64,000 bases of DNA from NCBI RefSeq assembly GCF_900582625.1, contig NZ_UTIQ01000327.1:248001-312000 (forward strand). Direction: 5' to 3'. Shown here piece after piece: positions 60,224-64,000 of the stretch. Origin of the DNA: Pseudomonas viridiflava (GTDB lineage: Bacteria > Pseudomonadota > Gammaproteobacteria > Pseudomonadales > Pseudomonadaceae). Below the pieces are notes generated by a model. That model searched no databases. It had not been told where the DNA came from and worked only from the letters and a program-made list of their open reading frames with translations. A program made the position numbers and the translations under genes. Numbering within the stretch: the stretch's first letter is position 1; every line of letters starts with the position of its first letter.

Positions 60224-60303
60224 GTAGGAGCTAGCTTGCTAGCGAACCCTGCAAACTTCTTTTTAGAAAGTAGTTTCCAGGGTTCGCGACCAAGGTCGCT
60301 CCT
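60224..60303. repeat. Long BIME hairpin downstream of dnaQ
   Basis: Two heads, TAGGAGCTAGCTTGCTAGCGA and TCGCGACCAAGGTCGCTCCTA, face each other. Between them GCGAACCCTG (60242-60251) pairs exactly with CAGGGTTCGC (60278-60287), extended by AAACT/AGTTT and CTTT/AAAG near the loop. It may act as a terminator-like barrier after dnaQ. Confidence 0.75.
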
Positions 60304-60312
60304 ATAAAAACC

Positions 60313-61080
60313 TTATGCGGTTTCGGCGGGCTCGGCTTGCACTGCCGGCGCATCCATTTGCACCCACAGCGGCAGCGCGCCGGAGGCTTTTTCCAGCAGG
60401 CCCATGCGCACGGCATGAGCGGCCAGTTCTTCTTCGTTGGCACGGACCACGCGGGTACGCGGGCGGTCGGCGGGCAAGCGGCGAATCTCGCTGGCCTGGT
60501 TGGCGCCACCATTGCCGCCGTTGCCGTCGGAGGCGTTGCCGGCCAGCGACAGGCTGGTCTGGCCGCCGGTCATGCTCAGGTAAACGTCAGCGAGAATCTC
60601 GGCGTCGAGCAAGGCGCCGTGCAGTTCGCGGCCGGAGTTGTCGACGCCGTAGCGTTTGCACAGGGCGTCGAGGTTGTTGCGCTGCCCCGGGTGACGTTCA
60701 CGGGCCATCATCAGGGTGTCGAGCACGCTGCAGTGCTCGGTGATGTCGGCGCGGTCGTCCTGGCCCAGCAGGGCGAATTCGTTGTTGATAAAGCCGATGT
60801 CGAACGCGGCGTTGTGGATGATCAGTTGCGCGTCTTTGATGAATTCGAAGAACTCGTCGGCCACTTCTTTGAAGCGCGGTTTGTCGGCGAGGAATTCATC
60901 AGTAATACCGTGAACCGCGATGGCGCCTTCGTCGCTCTGGCGATCGGGCTGCAGGTACACGTGGAAATGCCGGCCGGTGAGGCGGCGGCCGATCAGTTCA
61001 ACACAACCGATTTCGATAACCCGGTGGCCATCGGTAACCGGCATACCGGTGGTTTCGGTATCCAGTACAACACTACGCAT
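60313..61080 (-). CDS. dnaQ: DNA polymerase III epsilon subunit (proofreading exonuclease)
   Basis: A 255-residue 3'-5' exonuclease. Exo motif I is 'VVLDTETTGMPVTDGHRVIEIG', motif II is 'LIIHNAAFDIGFINNE' and motif III is 'LHGALLDAEILADVYLSM' (DEDDh). The C-terminal region, with a Gly/Asn-rich stretch 'GNASDGNGGNGGANQ', leads to the polymerase-binding tail. The ATG at 61080 overlaps the rnhA stop by 8 bases. Confidence 0.96.
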   Translation of the reverse strand: MRSVVLDTETTGMPVTDGHRVIEIGCVELIGRRLTGRHFHVYLQPDRQSDEGAIAVHGITDEFLADKPRFKEVADEFFEFIKDAQLIIHNAAFDIGFINNEFALLGQDDRADITEHCSVLDTLMMARERHPGQRNNLDALCKRYGVDNSGRELHGALLDAEILADVYLSMTGGQTSLSLAGNASDGNGGNGGANQASEIRRLPADRPRTRVVRANEEELAAHAVRMGLLEKASGALPLWVQMDAPAVQAEPAETA

Positions 61081-61525
61081 GCTTGATTCCTCGTACTTCA
61101 TCGACGCCGCGGTTGGCCAACTGGTCGGCCCGCTCGTTGCCGGGGTGGCCGGTGTGGCCGCGCACCCACTTCCAGGTCACGGTGTGGCGGTTGACCTGTT
61201 CGTCCAGCGCCTGCCAGAGGTCGGCATTTTTAACCGGCTGCTTGGCGGCGGTTTTCCAGCCGCGCTTTTTCCAGTTCACCAACCACTCTTTCATGCCTTT
61301 CATTACATATTCGGAGTCGGTCACCAGCAGCACTTCGCACGGGCGTTTGAGCTCTTCCAGGCCGCGAATGGCGGCGGTGAGTTCCATGCGGTTGTTGGTG
61401 GTGTTGGCTTCGCCACCCCACAGTTCCTTTTCCACGCCTTTGAACACCAGCAACGCGCCCCAGCCGCCAGGGCCGGGGTTACCTTTGCAGGCGCCGTCGG
61501 TGAAGATTTCGATCTGTTCGCTCAT
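61073..61525 (-). CDS. rnhA: Ribonuclease HI
   Basis: A 150-residue type 1 RNase H that degrades RNA in RNA:DNA hybrids. The acidic active site is visible: 'FTDGACKGNPGPGGWG' (Asp), 'NRMELTAAIRGLE' (Glu), 'VTDSEYVMKGM' (Asp) and 'HPGNERADQLA' (Asp). The ATG at 61525 matches the family start MSEQIEIFTDG. It overlaps dnaQ by 8 bases, the standard order. Confidence 0.97.
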   Translation of the reverse strand: MSEQIEIFTDGACKGNPGPGGWGALLVFKGVEKELWGGEANTTNNRMELTAAIRGLEELKRPCEVLLVTDSEYVMKGMKEWLVNWKKRGWKTAAKQPVKNADLWQALDEQVNRHTVTWKWVRGHTGHPGNERADQLANRGVDEVRGIKHA

Positions 61526-61544
61526 GAATCCTGCTGCTTGTGTG

Positions 61545-62303
61545 TCACGGTTTTGAATCACGCCGACTGACTTTCGCCACCGGCATGGGCATCAGCTTGC
61601 CCATGGGCGCTCGCTGTGCCTGACGCAAGGGGCGCAGGCCGATGACCAGCTTGCGCGCCACTAATAGATAGAAGCCTGCTCCCGGCATTTGCCAGGCCCC
61701 GCCCCACTGCTCAAGGCGGCTGAGGCGCGATTGCCAGGCTGGCGAGGCAAGCGGCGGACGATAGCACCCGAAGCGGCGTTTCTCCAGCGCGAAACCGAGC
61801 AGGCGCAGCCAGTCGGTGACCCGGTTGGGGGCGATGCAACGGGCATCGCCAAGGGCGTCGCGGGCGAACACATGGCGCAGGCCCCAGGTGCTCCACGGGT
61901 TGATACCGATGATGATCAGGTGCCCGCCCGGTCGTACGCTGCGGGCAGCTTCGCGCAGCAGACCGTGGGGCGAGAGGCAGAAGTCCAGGCCGTGTTGCAG
62001 CACCAGCACGTCGGCGGCAGATTCGGTCAGCGGCCAGGCTTGTTCTTCGCACACAATCTCGGCGCCTGGCAACGGCGCGCCGACGTGAACGCAGCGTTGA
62101 ATCTGTTTGGCGCCGGACGGTTTGTCGGCGTGCGGGCCGTAATGCACCAGGTAGCCGCCAAAGAACCGCGCCAGTTCGTCTTCCAGCAAGCGCCGTTCTT
62201 CGCCGAGCATCATTTGCCCCAGCGGGCCGTCGAGCCAGCCGCGCGCGGCGCTGATCAGCTCGAGCCATTCGGGGTCAGCTTGGGCGAAGGCCTTGTCAGT
62301 CAT
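61545..62303 (-). CDS. SAM-dependent methyltransferase-like protein, 252 aa
   Basis: The fold is class I but motif I is weak. 'ADVLVLQHGLDFCLSPHGLLREAARSVRPGGHLIIIGINPWSTWGL' matches the post-I to motif IV region of Methyltransf_11 proteins. In Pseudomonas and E. coli (YafS) a gene of this type lies between gloB and rnhA, as here. The target molecule is unknown. It is divergent from gloB by about 100 bases. Confidence 0.82.
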   Translation of the reverse strand: MTDKAFAQADPEWLELISAARGWLDGPLGQMMLGEERRLLEDELARFFGGYLVHYGPHADKPSGAKQIQRCVHVGAPLPGAEIVCEEQAWPLTESAADVLVLQHGLDFCLSPHGLLREAARSVRPGGHLIIIGINPWSTWGLRHVFARDALGDARCIAPNRVTDWLRLLGFALEKRRFGCYRPPLASPAWQSRLSRLEQWGGAWQMPGAGFYLLVARKLVIGLRPLRQAQRAPMGKLMPMPVAKVSRRDSKP

Positions 62304-62403
62304 AACCGTTCCTCACTTCATGGGCACCGCATTGCGGGCACAGCACCAGACCGCGCGAAAAACCAATAAGATGCGTCGTCACCGTCAGCTTAGCGACCGC
62401 GCC

Positions 62404-63195
62404 ATGATACAGATCGATGCCCTACCCGCTTTCAACGACAACTACCTCTGGTTGTTACAAGACACTGCCACGCAGCGCTGCGCGGTGGTCGATCCCGGCG
62501 ATGCCGCCCCGGTGCTGGCCTGGTTGAAAGCCAACCCCGGCTGGCAACTGAGCGACATTCTGGTCACTCACCACCACTTCGACCACGTCGGCGGCGTGGA
62601 GCAATTGAAAACCGCTACCGGGGCGAAGGTCTATGGCCCGTCCCAGGAAAACATTCCCGGCCGCGACGTGGCGTTGGACGACGGCGACCAGATTGAAGTG
62701 CTCGGCCTCACACTGCGCATTTTCACCGTGCCGGGCCACACCCTCGGCCATATCGCCTACTACGCAGCCAGCGCGCCGACCGAAGCCAGCGTGCCGCTGC
62801 TGTTCTGTGGCGACACCCTGTTCGCCGGCGGCTGCGGGCGCTTATTCGAGGGTACGCCAGAGCAAATGTTCAGCTCCCTGGGCCGCCTGGCCGCGCTGCC
62901 CGACGACACGGCTATTTACTGCACCCACGAATACACCCTTAGCAATTTGCGCTTCGCCCAGGCCGTTGAGCCACAGAACGCCCAGATCAATGCTCGCCTG
63001 GCGCAAGTGACGGCGTGGCGCGAGCACGGGCAGATCAGCTTGCCGTCGAACCTCGCCCTGGAACGGGCAACGAATCCGTTTTTACGTGCTGAGGTTGCGA
63101 ACGTGGTCGCAAAAATCGACGAACGGGACGGCGCGGTTCAACGCAAGCCTAGCGAGGTGTTTGCTCGCCTGCGGGCCTGGAAAGACCAGTTTTAA
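62404..63195 (+). CDS. gloB: Hydroxyacylglutathione hydrolase (glyoxalase II)
   Basis: A 263-residue metallo-beta-lactamase-fold enzyme that hydrolyses S-lactoylglutathione. Metal ligands are in 'THHHFDHVGG' (THxHxDH), 'VPGHTLGHIAYY', 'FCGDTLFAGGCGRLFEG' and 'IYCTHEYTLSNLRFA'. The ATG at 62404 gives 'MIQIDALPAFNDNYLWLL', the conserved start; the longer upstream frame is spurious. Confidence 0.96.
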   Translation: MIQIDALPAFNDNYLWLLQDTATQRCAVVDPGDAAPVLAWLKANPGWQLSDILVTHHHFDHVGGVEQLKTATGAKVYGPSQENIPGRDVALDDGDQIEVLGLTLRIFTVPGHTLGHIAYYAASAPTEASVPLLFCGDTLFAGGCGRLFEGTPEQMFSSLGRLAALPDDTAIYCTHEYTLSNLRFAQAVEPQNAQINARLAQVTAWREHGQISLPSNLALERATNPFLRAEVANVVAKIDERDGAVQRKPSEVFARLRAWKDQF

Positions 63196-63230
63196 GTCCA
63201 TTGCTGCCTAACAGGGCGGCCGGTTAAAAC

Positions 63231-63259
63231 TTGACCACATTAGGCGGCGTTCCTAGAAT
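63231..63259 (+). promoter_or_regulatory. Sigma-70-type promoter of mltD
   Basis: TTGACC (63231-63236), a 17-base spacer and TAGAAT (63254-63259), each matching 5 of 6 consensus bases. It lies about 37 bases before the mltD start. Confidence 0.7.
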
Positions 63260-63295
63260 CGCCCGATCTTTTTGCCTGGATCACACCCGCCGCCG

Positions 63296-64000
63296 ATGCC
63301 GTCAATCGCCCTGAAGTCCCGGAAATTCGACACATTGGCCCGTCTGGCTCGTGCGCTCCCGGTTGTCTTCGCGGCCATTCTGGCGGGCTGCCAAAGCAGC
63401 GGCGGTCACAATCCCGGCACTTCCAGCCCCGTCACCCTGACCAGCCGCACCCAGCCGCCGGAATGGATGACCGACACCCCCGGCACCGACAAGCCCCAAG
63501 ACATGTGGGACCGCATGCGCGCCGGCTTCAAGCTGCAAGACGAAATCGGCATCAATCCGCGCATCGAACAACAGCGCCTGTGGTTCGCCAGCAAGCCCTC
63601 GTATCTGGAAAGCGCTAGCGGTCGCGGCAGCTTGTATATCCATTACGTGGTCGAGCGCCTTGAAGCCCACGACATGCCGCTTGAGCTGGCGCTGCTGCCG
63701 GTGATTGAAAGCTCGTATAACCCCTTCGCCCTGTCGCGCAGCGATGCGGTTGGCCTGTGGCAGTTCATTCCATCCACCGGGCGCAACTTCAATTTGCAGC
63801 AAACCACGTGGTACGACGGCCGCCGCGACATTACGGCTTCGACCAACGCCGCCATCGAATACCTGTCGCGCCTGCATGAAATGTTCAACGGCGACTGGCT
63901 GCTGGCCCTGGCCGCTTACAACGCCGGCGAGGGCACCGTGAGCCGCGCCATCGAGCGCAATCAGCGCCTCGGCTTGCCAACCGACTACTGGAACCTGCCG
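63296..64000 (+). CDS. mltD: Membrane-bound lytic murein transglycosylase D, N-terminal part
   Basis: An open frame of 235 codons from the ATG at 63296 to the window end. The lipoprotein signal is 'VVFAAILAGCQSS' with the lipobox LAGC (Cys32), so it is anchored in the outer membrane. The SLT domain starts near residue 115: the catalytic Glu138 is in 'LLPVIESSYNPFALSRSDAVGLWQFIP', and 'LAALAYNAGEG'-like 'LLALAAYNAGEGTV' is also present. LysM repeats are expected beyond the window. It lies after gloB, the standard order. Confidence 0.93.
   Translation, partial: MPSIALKSRKFDTLARLARALPVVFAAILAGCQSSGGHNPGTSSPVTLTSRTQPPEWMTDTPGTDKPQDMWDRMRAGFKLQDEIGINPRIEQQRLWFASKPSYLESASGRGSLYIHYVVERLEAHDMPLELALLPVIESSYNPFALSRSDAVGLWQFIPSTGRNFNLQQTTWYDGRRDITASTNAAIEYLSRLHEMFNGDWLLALAAYNAGEGTVSRAIERNQRLGLPTDYWNLP

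Noticed and set aside
1..64000. tRNA, rRNA, CRISPR array or insertion sequence
   Set aside because: I looked for cloverleaf-like segments, regular spaced direct repeats and transposase motifs and saw none; a covariance search would be needed to exclude small RNAs.

Overview
The window is chromosomal DNA of a Pseudomonas of the fluorescens/putida type rather than P. aeruginosa. The gene order ihfB-rpsA-cmk-tyrA/aroA-hisC-pheA-serC-gyrA, mtnA/mtaD-ubiG-mupP-yciK, rlmL-rmf-pyrD, ycgN/ycgL-rnd and ldcA-dnaQ-rnhA-gloB-mltD is typical of the genus. The core genes are GC-rich, and the intergenic regions carry Pseudomonas-style REP elements. I see no rRNA, tRNA, CRISPR array, insertion sequence or integrase.

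Region 1 (1-12456, all minus strand) is an O-antigen/surface-glycan cluster entering from the housekeeping gene ihfB. It starts with a compact sugar-nucleotide operon: rfbF and rfbG make CDP-4-keto-6-deoxyglucose, followed by an RmlC-like epimerase, a C-methyltransferase, a PLP aminotransferase, an ATP-grasp ligase, a short-chain dehydrogenase with a Cys-phosphatase-like domain fused to its N-terminus, and a SAM methyltransferase. Six consecutive junctions are 4-base ATGA stop/start overlaps. Further downstream the DNA becomes clearly AT-richer: a serine-acetyltransferase-like protein, a Wzx-type flippase, a GT2 glycosyltransferase, an epimerase, and the start of a GT4 glycosyltransferase at the window edge. 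Together these look like synthesis, assembly and export of an unusual, probably branched amino-sugar. This is the most likely place for undescribed biochemistry.

Region 2 (12775-33836) is core metabolism and information processing: IHF beta, ribosomal protein S1, CMP kinase, the aromatic amino acid and serine genes, gyrase A, methylthioadenosine salvage (mtnA and mtaD, divergent), ubiquinone synthesis (ubiG), MurNAc-6-P phosphatase (mupP), 23S rRNA methylation (rlmL), ribosome hibernation (rmf) and pyrimidine synthesis (pyrD).

Region 3 (34014-46000) is mixed: an uncharacterised protein, a divergent XRE/excisionase-like regulator pair with a clear compound operator, EamA and MFS transporters, cysK, a DUF748 protein, a MoxR/CoxE (AAA ATPase plus VWA) pair, and small membrane proteins.

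Region 4 (45293-64000) carries oligopeptidase B, a SpeE-like protein, YajD, a TrmL-like methyltransferase, a small AT-rich two-gene islet (49726-50572) of unknown function, an M1-like metalloprotease, ycgN, a hydroxyacid dehydrogenase, ycgL-rnd, a sulfurtransferase, ldcA, dnaQ, rnhA, gloB and the start of mltD. Several REP and palindromic repeats punctuate this part.
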